Positions 17,722 to 26,246 of a stretch of 64,000 nt of DNA are shown here, one piece after another. Each line of letters opens with the position of its first letter. The first letter of the stretch is position 1. Below the pieces are notes generated by a model that saw only the letters and a list, made by a program, of their open reading frames with translations, ran no database searches and was not told the DNA's origin. The stretch is from contig CBINHC010000002.1 of the NCBI GenBank assembly GCA_966250385.1, positions 314,102 to 378,101 of the forward strand, in the 5' to 3' direction. Source of the DNA: DASWTL01 sp966250385 (lineage in GTDB: Bacteria > Bacteroidota > Bacteroidia > Sphingobacteriales > Sphingobacteriaceae). A program made the translations under genes and the position numbers.

Positions 17722-19178
17722 TTAAGCTCTTTAAACATGTCATTTAAAATCTTCTTATCATCGAACGGGTGTTTTACGCCCCGGATCTCCTGATACTTTT
17801 CGTGCCCCTTCCCGGCCAGAACGATGATATCCCCGGGCTGCGCGAAATGACATGCAGTGCGGATAGCTTCTTTCCTGTCGGCGATGGAGATCGCTTTTTT
17901 CCTGTTGTTCGGCGTAACGCCAGCTTCCATCTCCCGGATAATCTCCATGGGATCCTCGCTCCTCGGATTGTCCGAAGTCAGGATTACCTTGGTACTCCAG
18001 TCACAGGCAACCTGGGCCATTACCGGCCTTTTGGAGCGGTCCCGGTCACCGCCGCAACCGATAATCGTGATGACCTGCTCGGTCCCCTTCCGGATATCCT
18101 GCACGGTGCTCAACACATTCTGTACTGCGTCGGGCGTATGGGCATAATCCACAATACCGATCACTCCGGACGCCGAAGTGATATAATCAAACCGCCCTTC
18201 AGCTCCGCTGAGCCTGCTCAGAACGGTCAATACCTTTTCTTTATCCTGGTCCAGAAGCATCGCCGCACCGTAAACTGCCAGCAGATTATATGCATTGAAG
18301 CTTCCTACCATCCTGAACCAAACCTCTTCATTCTCGATATTCAGGATCAGGCCGCTGAAGTTATTCTCAAGAACACGGGCCTTGAAATCAGCCATGCTTC
18401 TCAAACTGTAGGTTCTTTTCCGGGCTCTGGTGTTCTGCAGCATGACCATGCCGTTCTTATCATCCAGATTGGTCAGCGCGAACGCCGATTTATCCAGTTC
18501 GTCAAAAAAGGCTTTCTTCGCTTTCAGGTACGAATCGAAGGTCTGGTGGAAGTCCAGGTGATCGTGGGTCAGGTTGGTGAAGATGCCTCCGGTGAAGTTC
18601 AACCCTTCTATGCGATGCTGGGCAACCGCATGAGAGCTGACCTCCATGAAACAATAATCGCAGCCGGCGGTCACCATATCGCTCAACAGACTGTTCAGCG
18701 TCAGCGGATCCGGTGTCGTATGGGTCGACGGCACGATCACCTCGTTAATATGATTCTGCACCGTAGAGATCAGACCCGCCTTGAATCCGAGTTCGCGGAA
18801 CAGCTGGAACAGCAGAGTCGCAACCGTGGTCTTCCCATTGGTGCCGGTTACGCCGACCAGCTTTAATTGCGCCGAAGGGTTACTATAATAATTAGAAGCG
18901 ATCCGGCCCAGGGCGCGCGCACTGTCTGAAACAGCCACATAGGTCACGCCCGGAATCTTTTCATCCGGAATTTCTTCGCACACAACCGCTGCTGCCCCTT
19001 GTCCGGCAGCTTTTGCGATGAACTGATGGCCGTCGGCCACTGTTCCTCTGACTGCAACGAACAAACTTCCCTGCACTGTCTTCCGCGAATCGAATTCAAC
19101 CGAAGAAATATCCAGGTCTGTAGAACCTGAAACCTCCAGCAGCGACACGGAATACAATATATCTTTTAACTTCTTCAC
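17718..19178 (-). CDS. murE: UDP-MurNAc-tripeptide ligase, meso-diaminopimelate type
   Basis: Adds the third stem-peptide residue. 486 residues with ATP loop GTNGKTTVATL near 112 and the diagnostic TSDNPRSEDP; DNPR is the meso-DAP recognition motif, whereas lysine-adding MurE enzymes usually have a different sequence there. This predicts meso-DAP peptidoglycan and agrees with dapA in the same window. Overlaps ftsI upstream and mraY downstream by four bases each. No murF follows in this cluster. Confidence 0.97.
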   Translation of the reverse strand: MKKLKDILYSVSLLEVSGSTDLDISSVEFDSRKTVQGSLFVAVRGTVADGHQFIAKAAGQGAAAVVCEEIPDEKIPGVTYVAVSDSARALGRIASNYYSNPSAQLKLVGVTGTNGKTTVATLLFQLFRELGFKAGLISTVQNHINEVIVPSTHTTPDPLTLNSLLSDMVTAGCDYCFMEVSSHAVAQHRIEGLNFTGGIFTNLTHDHLDFHQTFDSYLKAKKAFFDELDKSAFALTNLDDKNGMVMLQNTRARKRTYSLRSMADFKARVLENNFSGLILNIENEEVWFRMVGSFNAYNLLAVYGAAMLLDQDKEKVLTVLSRLSGAEGRFDYITSASGVIGIVDYAHTPDAVQNVLSTVQDIRKGTEQVITIIGCGGDRDRSKRPVMAQVACDWSTKVILTSDNPRSEDPMEIIREMEAGVTPNNRKKAISIADRKEAIRTACHFAQPGDIIVLAGKGHEKYQEIRGVKHPFDDKKILNDMFKELN

Positions 19179-21295
19179 TGCAGTTCAATTATCGTCCTTG
19201 TTCCTTTAACAATCCGGGTGCCGGGAGCCGTCGATTGACGGATTACTTTTCCACTTCCCTTTACAACGGGCCGCAAACCTGCATTTCCCATGATATATAA
19301 CGCATCCTTCAGACCCATCCCTATAACATCCGGCACAAAACCTTCTGTGTAGGAGATCTCCTGATAGGGAACCCCGTTATTGGTGTCCACATTATGTGCG
19401 CCCGCCGAGGCATAAAGCGGCTTGATCCCAAACGCCTTGTAAACCCGCTGAGCCGATCTCCTGTTCCCGGCCTTAACTTCGGGAAGGCGTGTATTTCCGA
19501 CATACTGAACCTTCTCACGGTTGATCATCTCCGAATCCCGGGCATAGACCTTATCGGCAATTTCCCGGAATACCGGACCGGCTACGTCTGCAGCATAGTA
19601 CGAGCCTTTGGAGCGGTCCGGGTTATGAACAACCACGATCATGGAGTACTTCGGTTTGTCCGCCGGGAAGTATCCGCAGAACGAAGCCTGGTATTCTCTC
19701 TTCAGCCGGTAACCATCCTTACCCTGCGCAACCTGCGCGGTACCGGTCTTTCCGGCGATCTTATAAAGCGGGTTCTTAAGCTTTTCCCCGGTTCCACCTT
19801 TCTCGTTAACCACGCCTTCCAGCATTTCATGTAGTTTTGCCAGCGTTTTCGGGGAACAGATCCGGCCGTTGATCTCCCGTGCCTGGAAGGTTTCGACGGT
19901 ATTGCCGAACTTCCTGATCTCCCGCACAAAAAGCGGCGCGATCATCCGACCCTGGTTGGCAACGGCATTGTAAAAAGTCAGCATCTGCAGCGGTGTCATC
20001 TTCAACTCATACCCATATGCCATCTGCGGCAAAGTTAAGCCACTCCAGCTCTTACTTTCAGGAGTTTTTATCAACGGTCTTCCTTCCCCCGGAATCTGCA
20101 GTCCTGCGCGCTCACCCAGGTGAAGATCACGCAGTTTATCGGTAAACCGGCTCGGATGATCCTTATACGCCTGGTAAATCTTCTTCACCACCGCCACATT
20201 CGAAGAAACCTCGAAAGCCCTTTTCATGGTGATCACTCCGTAGCCGCCTTCATGCGAATCGCGGATCGTGTGCCGGTAAATCTTATATTTTCCGCCCTCG
20301 GTATCTACCAGATCGTTCAGGTCAAATTTCCCGTCTTCAAGACCTACCATATAGGAAGCCAGCTTGAACGTAGAACCCGGCTCAGCACTCTGCGCGATGG
20401 CATAATTGAACTGCTCCCTGTAAACGCCTTCGCTGATCCGCGTGAAATTCGCGATAGCCCGCACCTCACCGGTGGATACCTCCATCAAAATCACGGTTCC
20501 ATGATCTGCATTGCTTTTGATCAGCTGCTTTTCCAGGGCGCGCTGGGCGACGTCCTGCATATTGATATCGATAGTGGAAATGATATCAGACCCATCCCGG
20601 GGCGCAATCTCAATATCCCGGTTCACCGGCATCCAGGTGCCGCCTGCGATCCGCTGCATCAGACGCTTGCCGCTTTCGCCGTCGATATAGTCGCCATAGG
20701 CGCCTTCGAGTCCGACAGGCTGAACATTTTCGTTCTTGTAACCGATCGTCCGGGCAGCCAGTGTTTTAAACGGAAGGATTCGCTTGTTCTGCTGAACCGC
20801 GATCAACCCGCCCCGGTATCGGCCCATGTTGAATACCGGAAATTTCCGGATTTCTTTCAGCTCCTGGTAAGAAACATCCCTTTTGATCAGGACGTACCGG
20901 GCACTGTCGGCGCGCGCATTGCGAAGGAACCGCGAGTACTGGGATGTTGACTTGTCTCCGAAGAACATGGATAGCTTTTGAGCCAGGGAGTCGATCTTCT
21001 GATAAAACACCTCATCCTCCAGGATACCTCCGGCAAGCATATCCATTCTCAGTTCATATTCAGGAACAGAGGTAGCGAGCAAACTGCCGTCCACTGAGTA
21101 GATATTCCCGCGGGCTGCCTCAACATTGACGAATTTGGTTGAGAGGCTGTCCGCCATCGCCCGCCACTTGTCTCCGTGGACGAACTGAACGATGAACAGC
21201 TTCGCAAGAACCGCCACAGCCAGCAATACAATCAGCCCGAAGGAGATATATACACGCAGTAATATGTCAGTCCTGATATTCATCTGCTGATACAA
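19175..21295 (-). CDS. ftsI: Penicillin-binding protein FtsI (PBP2/3) with C-terminal PASTA domain
   Basis: Class B transpeptidase for septal peptidoglycan. 706 residues: one membrane segment at about 15-37, a dimerisation domain, and a transpeptidase domain with STFK (active serine S308), SSN and AGKTGTAQ motifs. One PASTA domain ends the protein (FVPDVIGMGLKDALYIMG and the following TAPGTRI), a feature common in Bacteroidota FtsI and absent from E. coli. Translation could begin at 21295 or at the Met codon at 21283; both overlap the end of ftsL. Confidence 0.96.
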   Translation of the reverse strand: MYQQMNIRTDILLRVYISFGLIVLLAVAVLAKLFIVQFVHGDKWRAMADSLSTKFVNVEAARGNIYSVDGSLLATSVPEYELRMDMLAGGILEDEVFYQKIDSLAQKLSMFFGDKSTSQYSRFLRNARADSARYVLIKRDVSYQELKEIRKFPVFNMGRYRGGLIAVQQNKRILPFKTLAARTIGYKNENVQPVGLEGAYGDYIDGESGKRLMQRIAGGTWMPVNRDIEIAPRDGSDIISTIDINMQDVAQRALEKQLIKSNADHGTVILMEVSTGEVRAIANFTRISEGVYREQFNYAIAQSAEPGSTFKLASYMVGLEDGKFDLNDLVDTEGGKYKIYRHTIRDSHEGGYGVITMKRAFEVSSNVAVVKKIYQAYKDHPSRFTDKLRDLHLGERAGLQIPGEGRPLIKTPESKSWSGLTLPQMAYGYELKMTPLQMLTFYNAVANQGRMIAPLFVREIRKFGNTVETFQAREINGRICSPKTLAKLHEMLEGVVNEKGGTGEKLKNPLYKIAGKTGTAQVAQGKDGYRLKREYQASFCGYFPADKPKYSMIVVVHNPDRSKGSYYAADVAGPVFREIADKVYARDSEMINREKVQYVGNTRLPEVKAGNRRSAQRVYKAFGIKPLYASAGAHNVDTNNGVPYQEISYTEGFVPDVIGMGLKDALYIMGNAGLRPVVKGSGKVIRQSTAPGTRIVKGTRTIIELQ

Positions 21296-21677
21296 TTATT
21301 TTCTGTGGTGGCTCGACGGGCTCTTTCAAACCCAGCGTATCCACCTTTTTTGCTACTTCAGTTTGCGTGCTTTTCAGCATCAGATCCGCCTTCACACTCT
21401 TAAAATCCCAGCTAAGCTCCTTTACCTCCTTATTCAGCTTATCGATCTTCCGGATGCTCTTTTCCGTTAAATGCCTGTTGCTGATATACAGCAGGCCCAG
21501 AAAAGCCAGGTAGAACACAAAAGGCAACATTTCAGTTGCCGCCTGCTTGGATATCACCCCGTCAGTAAAAAAGTTGGTTATGAAGTTCCGGGGAACTTCC
21601 GCCTTCTCTTTCACCTCAGGCCTTACCTCGGGCTCCAGATCATCTTCCGGCAACTGAACTCTGAACCGATTACTCAT
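21267..21677 (-). CDS. ftsL: FtsL-like divisome protein
   Basis: A 136-residue bitopic protein: cytoplasmic N-terminus of about 50 residues rich in Glu/Pro, one membrane segment near 48-65 (EMLPFVFYLAFLGLLYIS), then a probable coiled coil (IRKIDKLNKEVKELSWDFKS). This is the size, topology and position (between rsmH and ftsI) of FtsL in Bacteroidota dcw clusters. FtsL is poorly conserved in sequence, so the call relies mainly on layout. Confidence 0.82.
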   Translation of the reverse strand: MSNRFRVQLPEDDLEPEVRPEVKEKAEVPRNFITNFFTDGVISKQAATEMLPFVFYLAFLGLLYISNRHLTEKSIRKIDKLNKEVKELSWDFKSVKADLMLKSTQTEVAKKVDTLGLKEPVEPPQKIIVSADEYQD

Positions 21678-21686
21678 CTCCCCTTC

Positions 21687-22589
21687 CTATAACTTGACTG
21701 CAATCCGGAGCTTTGCGCTTCTGGCCCGGTTATTCTGTTTTATCTCTTCCTCCGAAGCGGTGATCGCCTTGCGCGTCACAGCTTCGAGCGGCTTGATCGT
21801 ATTACCGAAAAAGTCCTTTTCTGCTTCGCCGCGGAATTTTCCGGTGTTGATGAAATTCTTCACCAGCCGGTCTTCCAGCGAATGGTAGGACATAACAACC
21901 AGACGACCACCCGGAGCAAGCACTTCGGAAGCCTGCTCGAGGAATTCCTGAAGAGCCTCAAGCTCCTGGTTAACCTCTATTCGAAGCGCCTGGAATACCT
22001 GGGCCATATATTTATTTTCTTTCCCTCTCGGAATCAGCCTGGCGATAACCTCCCTGAACTGGGACATGGTCTCTATCGGACTGTTCAGCCGAGCGGTCAC
22101 AACGGTCTTCGCCAGGGACCGGGCATTCTTTACTTCTCCGTAGATTCCGAAGATCCGGTGCAAATGATCTTCACTGTACGTATTCAAAACCTCCTTGGCG
22201 GTGAGCGATGAAGACTGATCCATTCGCATATCCAGGTCGGCATCAAACCGGATGGAAAACCCGCGTTCAGGCTGATCAAACTGATGCGAGGAAACCCCCA
22301 GATCTGCAAGGATCCCGTCGGCAGACATCGCCTTATGCAACCGGCAATAGTTCTTCAGATACCTGAAGTTCCGATCGACAAAGACGATCCGGCTGTCATC
22401 AGGAACATTCTTCTGCGCATCAGCGTCCTGATCGAATGCGATCAGCCGCCCTTCAGGGCCCAGATGTTTCAGAATTTCCCTGGAGTGCCCTCCGCCACCG
22501 AAAGTCACGTCCACGTACGTACCGTCCGGCCTGATAGCCAGACCCTCCATACACTCACGGAGCATAACCGGAACGTGATACTCAGCCAT
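21687..22589 (-). CDS. rsmH: 16S rRNA (cytosine(1402)-N4)-methyltransferase
   Basis: Methylates C1402 of 16S rRNA; also known as MraW. Counting from MAEYHVPVML (300 residues), the SAM motif DVTFGGGGHS is near 28-37 and GILADLGVSSHQFD near 99-112; FSIRFDADLDMRMD is the family signature. The frame continues seven codons upstream to 22610, but MAEYHVPV matches the family N-terminus, so 22589 is preferred. It then overlaps the end of mraZ by eight bases. Confidence 0.95.
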   Translation of the reverse strand: MAEYHVPVMLRECMEGLAIRPDGTYVDVTFGGGGHSREILKHLGPEGRLIAFDQDADAQKNVPDDSRIVFVDRNFRYLKNYCRLHKAMSADGILADLGVSSHQFDQPERGFSIRFDADLDMRMDQSSSLTAKEVLNTYSEDHLHRIFGIYGEVKNARSLAKTVVTARLNSPIETMSQFREVIARLIPRGKENKYMAQVFQALRIEVNQELEALQEFLEQASEVLAPGGRLVVMSYHSLEDRLVKNFINTGKFRGEAEKDFFGNTIKPLEAVTRKAITASEEEIKQNNRARSAKLRIAVKL

Positions 22590-23046
22590 CAGACCTCCTT
22601 CCTGCACCACCCATCACCTCTTCGGCCAGGTCTGCAAAATTCTCAGGCTCATTATCGAGCTGGGCATCATATGCCTCCTTGGACCAGAGCTCTATTTTGT
22701 TGAACTGACAAGATAACACGACCTCCGATTCCACACCGGCATACTCCAGCAGTGATTTGGGAAGCAGCACCCGATTGGAGGCATCAAGCGTCAGCTCGGT
22801 AGCCCCGCGCGTAAAATACCGGATGAACTCCCGGGTCTTTTTCTCATACGGATTCAGTTTGCTCAACTCTTCCACAATCTTATCCCACTCCTTCTTTGTG
22901 TAAATCACGAGATGCTTTTCGAAACCCCGGTTGACCACAAGCCCCTCTCTCTCAGCTTCTGGAAGCTGCTTTTTGAGATTGGACGGGATCATCATCCGGC
23001 CTTTCGCATCGAGTTTACAATCAAATTCTCCTAAAAAGTGGGCCAT
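22582..23046 (-). CDS. mraZ: Transcriptional regulator MraZ
   Basis: DNA-binding AbrB-like protein that controls the dcw cluster. From MAHFLGEFDCKLDAKGR it has 154 residues and two tandem MraZ/SpoVT-AbrB domains; the second contains TELTLDASNRVLLPKSL. The frame is open upstream to 23094, but that start lies inside the probable promoter and operator, and MAHFLGEF matches the family N-terminus. First gene of the cluster; the three direct repeats at 23085-23114 are the likely autoregulatory site. Confidence 0.95.
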   Translation of the reverse strand: MAHFLGEFDCKLDAKGRMMIPSNLKKQLPEAEREGLVVNRGFEKHLVIYTKKEWDKIVEELSKLNPYEKKTREFIRYFTRGATELTLDASNRVLLPKSLLEYAGVESEVVLSCQFNKIELWSKEAYDAQLDNEPENFADLAEEVMGGAGRRSDG

Positions 23047-23073
23047 TAACGGGATTTGCCTTTTTATGTAATG

Positions 23074-23081
23074 TAAAAGTA
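23074..23081 (-). promoter_or_regulatory. Possible -7 element of the dcw (mraZ) promoter
   Basis: The minus strand reads TACTTTTA, seven of eight matches to TAnnTTTG, 27 bases before the mraZ ATG. No TTTG is seen at -33, which is occupied by the MraZ-type repeats. Confidence 0.4.
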
Positions 23082-23084
23082 CAA

Positions 23085-23114
23085 CATCTACCACTATTTA
23101 CCACTTTCTCCCAC
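23085..23114 (-). promoter_or_regulatory. Probable MraZ operator: three direct repeats, 10-bp period
   Basis: On the minus strand the sequence is three consecutive decamers each beginning GTGG: GTGGGAGAAA, GTGGTAAATA, GTGGTAGATG. MraZ proteins are known to bind several TGGGN-type direct repeats separated by 5 bases, which is this geometry. The array lies directly upstream of a candidate -7 element, so binding would block the -33 region. Confidence 0.75.
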
Positions 23115-23164
23115 AAAAAGTTTTCAACAGGAAATCTTTTCCCACCGAGGCCTCGAAAGGGCAC

Positions 23165-23207
23165 AAAAAAAGCCCTGCGAATATTCCGCAGGGCTCCCGA
23201 TTTTTTT
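23165..23207 (-). terminator. Rho-independent terminator after pgk
   Basis: AGCCCTGCG and CGCAGGGCT arms around a short AT loop, with a T-run on the minus-strand transcript. It separates pgk from the dcw promoter. Confidence 0.85.
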
Positions 23208-23217
23208 ATGCAATACG

Positions 23218-24408
23218 CTAATCGTTAATGGCTTTTACGCCGGGCAGCTCCTTACCCTCCATATATTCCAGGAGAGCCCCTCCACCTGTAGAAACGTAGC
23301 TTACCTGATCCTCAAATCCGAACTTGGAAACAGCCGCGGCAGAGTCGCCCCCGCCGATCAGCGAGAAGGCCCCGTTGCGGGTCGCCTCAACGACCGCTTC
23401 TGCTACGGAACGGGTTCCGTTCTCGAATTTTTCCATCTCGAAAACACCCATCGGCCCGTTCCAGAGGATCGTTTTCGATGAAGCGATCACATCCATGAAC
23501 TTGCTGACCGTGTCAGGACCGATGTCGAGCCCCATCCAGCCGTCGCTGATATCATAATTGTCGGCCACATCAACACTGGCGTCATTGGAGAAGGCATCCG
23601 CAATGATCGAATCGTGGGGAAGCAAAAGATCCACGCCTTTACTTTTTGCCTTTTCCACCAAACTGTTTGCGAGGTCCAACTTATCGTTCTCTACCAGTGA
23701 ATTGCCGATATTTCCGCCTTTCGCCTTCGCGAAGGTATAGGCCATCCCGCCGCCGATCAGCAGATTATCCACCTTATCGAGCAGGCGCTCGATCAAAAGA
23801 ATCTTATCGGATACTTTAGCGCCGCCCATAATGGCGGTAAACGGCCGCTCAGGGTGGTTCAATACCTTTTCCGCGTTCTGAAGCTCACCGGCCATCAGGT
23901 AACCGAAGTATTTGGCGTCCGGAAAAAACTTTGCAATGACCGCCGTTGAGGCATGGGCACGATGGGCTGTTCCGAACGCATCATTCACGTAGACATCGCC
24001 CAGACGCGCCAACTTTCCGGCAAACTCTTCGTCTCCCTTTTCCTCTTCCTTATAAAACCTCAGGTTCTCCAGAAGCAGCACCTGGCCGGGCTGCAGATCC
24101 GCAGCTTTCTGAACTGCCTCCGGGCCGATACAATCCCCGGCAAACTGAACGTCGGTGCCCAGAACCCTGGAAAGGTGCGGCACTACATGTTTAAGCGAAT
24201 ATTTTTCCTCAGGCCCCTCCTTGGGGCGCCCCAGATGGGACATCAGGATCACTGCACCGCCATCCTTTAATATCTTATTGATGGTAGGAAGGGCCCCCTG
24301 AATCCGGTTATCATCGGTAATCTGGAAGTTCTCATCGAGAGGAACATTGAAGTCCACACGGATAAGTGCTTTCCTGCCCGAAAAATTAATTTGATCGATG
24401 GTTTTCAT
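23218..24408 (-). CDS. pgk: Phosphoglycerate kinase
   Basis: Glycolytic enzyme making ATP from 1,3-bisphosphoglycerate. 396 residues; substrate segment RVDFNVPLDENFQITDDNRI near 17-36, basic patch HLGRPKEGPEEKYSL, nucleotide site IMGGAKVSDK near 190, and GGGDSAAAV near the end. It follows the GNAT gene by 27 bases in an apparent gap-GNAT-pgk operon and ends at a terminator. Confidence 0.98.
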   Translation of the reverse strand: MKTIDQINFSGRKALIRVDFNVPLDENFQITDDNRIQGALPTINKILKDGGAVILMSHLGRPKEGPEEKYSLKHVVPHLSRVLGTDVQFAGDCIGPEAVQKAADLQPGQVLLLENLRFYKEEEKGDEEFAGKLARLGDVYVNDAFGTAHRAHASTAVIAKFFPDAKYFGYLMAGELQNAEKVLNHPERPFTAIMGGAKVSDKILLIERLLDKVDNLLIGGGMAYTFAKAKGGNIGNSLVENDKLDLANSLVEKAKSKGVDLLLPHDSIIADAFSNDASVDVADNYDISDGWMGLDIGPDTVSKFMDVIASSKTILWNGPMGVFEMEKFENGTRSVAEAVVEATRNGAFSLIGGGDSAAAVSKFGFEDQVSYVSTGGGALLEYMEGKELPGVKAIND

Positions 24409-24435
24409 ACTTAAGGTTTTATGGTGTAATAAAAG

Positions 24436-24867
24436 CTACCTGATTTTCAAATACATCTCCCTGTGGGGGCCGATTCCGGGAACCTCGAACTCATCAGAGA
24501 TAAATTCAAAGCCCAGATTCAGATAGAACTGGTATGCCGCCTTGCGGGCATTGCACCAGAGGTAATTTGCCCGCTGCCCGCGCAGATAAACAATGGCAAA
24601 ATTCAAAAGTTGGTTTCCTACGCCGGATTTTTGCCGGGTAGGAATGGTCGCCATTCCGCGGAGCTGGTATCCGGCACCGGGAAACCGGGGGTGTGACTGC
24701 AAATGAAAAGTCGCCACCCCGGTCAGCTCCTCTTCGGAAAAGTACCCCAGGTGAAATGAACCGACATCCCGATCACCCGGAAAATAGCACTCGGAAAGCG
24801 GCTTTCCGCCCCTGAGAACCTCACTCCTTACGGGAAGAACTTCATCAACGCTGAGAAACCGGATCAT
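24436..24867 (-). CDS. GNAT-family N-acetyltransferase
   Basis: A 143-residue GCN5-related acetyltransferase. The acetyl-CoA loop is RQKSGVGNQLLNFAI (near 78-92), preceded by the beta-strand GYQLRGMATI and followed by AAYQFYLNLGFEFIS, the usual GNAT C-terminal motif. Its start overlaps the gap stop by four bases (ATGA), so it is translationally coupled between two glycolytic genes. The substrate is unknown; regulation of a glycolytic enzyme or metabolite repair is only a guess from context. Confidence 0.8.
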   Translation of the reverse strand: MIRFLSVDEVLPVRSEVLRGGKPLSECYFPGDRDVGSFHLGYFSEEELTGVATFHLQSHPRFPGAGYQLRGMATIPTRQKSGVGNQLLNFAIVYLRGQRANYLWCNARKAAYQFYLNLGFEFISDEFEVPGIGPHREMYLKIR

Positions 24868-25865
24868 GATACCCGGCGATTTGCGATCTTTTCTACCAGG
24901 TCCGCAAGACGACTGGAGTACCCCATCTCATTATCATACCAGCCAACCACCTTAACCAGCCCCCCGACGATGGAAGTGAGCTGCGCATCAAAAATGCATG
25001 AATGGCTGTTACCCAGGATATCGACTGAAACCAGCGGCTCTTCAGTGTACTGAAGCACGCCCTTTAAAAAGGACTCCGACGCTTCTTTGAAGGCTGAATT
25101 GATATCAGCTACGGTAGGCTGCTCTTTCAGGATGCACGTAAAATCCGTGAGTGATCCGTTCAGCACAGGAACGCGGATACCGGCACCGCCCAGCTTTCCG
25201 TCGAGGTGGGTAAAAATATGCGTAATGGCCTTGGCAGCACCCGTGGTGGTAGGGATTATGGAAGCTGATGCAGCCCGGGCCCTGCGAAGGTCCTTGTGGG
25301 GAGCGTCATGCAGATTCTGATCTCCGGTCATCGAATGAACCGTAGTGATATATCCGTTAACAATGCCCCAGTTATCATCCAGCACCTTTAACATCGGAGC
25401 TACGTTATTGGTCGTACAGGAAGCGTTGGACAGAATCGGAGCCGACAGATCCACGTCCGCATCATTGACGCCGAGCACGATCGTCGGAATCTCTTTATCG
25501 GGAGAGGGCGCCGAGATGATTACCTGCTTAGCCCCCGCCTGCAGATGCAGGCCGGCCAGATCGCGGGTCAGAAACTTGCCGGTGGACTCAATGACGATGT
25601 CGACATCCAGGTCGGCCCAGGGAAGGTTCAGCGGATATCGTTCCGAGAATACTGGAATCTCCAGACCGTTTACCTGAATATGGTGCTCCCCGGCGGATAT
25701 ATCGGTTGAAAATCCGCCATGCACCGAGTCATATTTCAACAGATGAGCAAGCGTACCCGTTTCTGTTATGTCATTTATGGCTACAATCTGAACCCCCTGC
25801 TTTTTCAGGAGTGTGCGGAGACATATTCTTCCGATCCGGCCAAAACCGTTTATCGCTACTCTCAT
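24864..25865 (-). CDS. gap: Glyceraldehyde-3-phosphate dehydrogenase
   Basis: NAD-dependent glycolytic enzyme. From MRVAINGFGRIGRI it has 333 residues. The catalytic cysteine is in SNASCTTNN; the phosphate-binding GAAKAIT and the C-terminal WYDNEMGYS are present. Six upstream codons (to 25883) are open but MRVAINGFG matches the family N-terminus. A TAACTTTG element at 25881-25888 fits this start. Confidence 0.97.
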   Translation of the reverse strand: MRVAINGFGRIGRICLRTLLKKQGVQIVAINDITETGTLAHLLKYDSVHGGFSTDISAGEHHIQVNGLEIPVFSERYPLNLPWADLDVDIVIESTGKFLTRDLAGLHLQAGAKQVIISAPSPDKEIPTIVLGVNDADVDLSAPILSNASCTTNNVAPMLKVLDDNWGIVNGYITTVHSMTGDQNLHDAPHKDLRRARAASASIIPTTTGAAKAITHIFTHLDGKLGGAGIRVPVLNGSLTDFTCILKEQPTVADINSAFKEASESFLKGVLQYTEEPLVSVDILGNSHSCIFDAQLTSIVGGLVKVVGWYDNEMGYSSRLADLVEKIANRRVS

Positions 25866-25880
25866 AACTGAAAATCTGAC

Positions 25881-25888
25881 CAAAGTTA
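25881..25888 (-). promoter_or_regulatory. Probable -7 element of the gap operon
   Basis: The minus strand reads TAACTTTG, a perfect TAnnTTTG, 15 bases before the gap ATG. T-rich sequence lies at the -33 distance; a GTTT is the closest match. Confidence 0.5.
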
Positions 25889-25925
25889 TAGGTAATTATT
25901 CCGCAAAAAACTTATTTCATTTTTT

Positions 25926-25956
25926 TTTGAGATAATCATACCAATTTATATTTTTG
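25926..25956 (+). promoter_or_regulatory. tRNA-Glu promoter, Bacteroidota type
   Basis: TTTG at 25926-25929, a 19-base spacer, then TATTTTTG at 25949-25956. Both elements match the Bacteroidota primary sigma factor consensus, and the tRNA starts 20 bases downstream. Confidence 0.75.
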
Positions 25957-25975
25957 CACCCGCTAACAGCAACAT

Positions 25976-26050
25976 GGCCCGTTCGTCTAGGGGTTAGGAC
26001 GCAAGATTTTCATTCTTGAAACAGGGGTTCGATTCCCCTACGGGCTACCA
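25976..26050 (+). tRNA. tRNA-Glu (anticodon TTC)
   Basis: Folds as a cloverleaf: acceptor arms GGCCCGT and ACGGGCT (G-T at the first pair), D arm with GTTCGTCTAGGGGTTAGGAC, anticodon stem CAAGA/TCTTG with loop TTTTCAT, and T arm GGGGTTCGATTCCCC. Discriminator base A and an encoded CCA end are included. Confidence 0.97.
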
Positions 26051-26065
26051 AAATAAATACAAAAT

Positions 26066-26099
26066 AAAAGCTTGCAAGTCAACCCTTGCAGGCTTTTTT
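26066..26099 (+). terminator. Rho-independent terminator after tRNA-Glu
   Basis: AAAGCTTGCAAG pairs with CTTGCAGGCTTT around a short loop, followed by a T-run. Confidence 0.8.
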
Positions 26100-26246
26100 G
26101 CTTTCAGCGCCTGTAATGCCGGTTAGGTTTCCCTAAAGCCCCCGGAATTTCCACACCGGGTATGTCCTTTGCTTCCTGAAAGATCTGTAGCCATCCTAAA
26201 ACCTATCTGGCAGAGATTTTGTTATGAAAATTAAAACTGGATAACA

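Noticed and set aside
17769..18866. Plus-strand open frame of 365 codons opposite murE
   Set aside because: A shadow of murE, with no recognisable domain.
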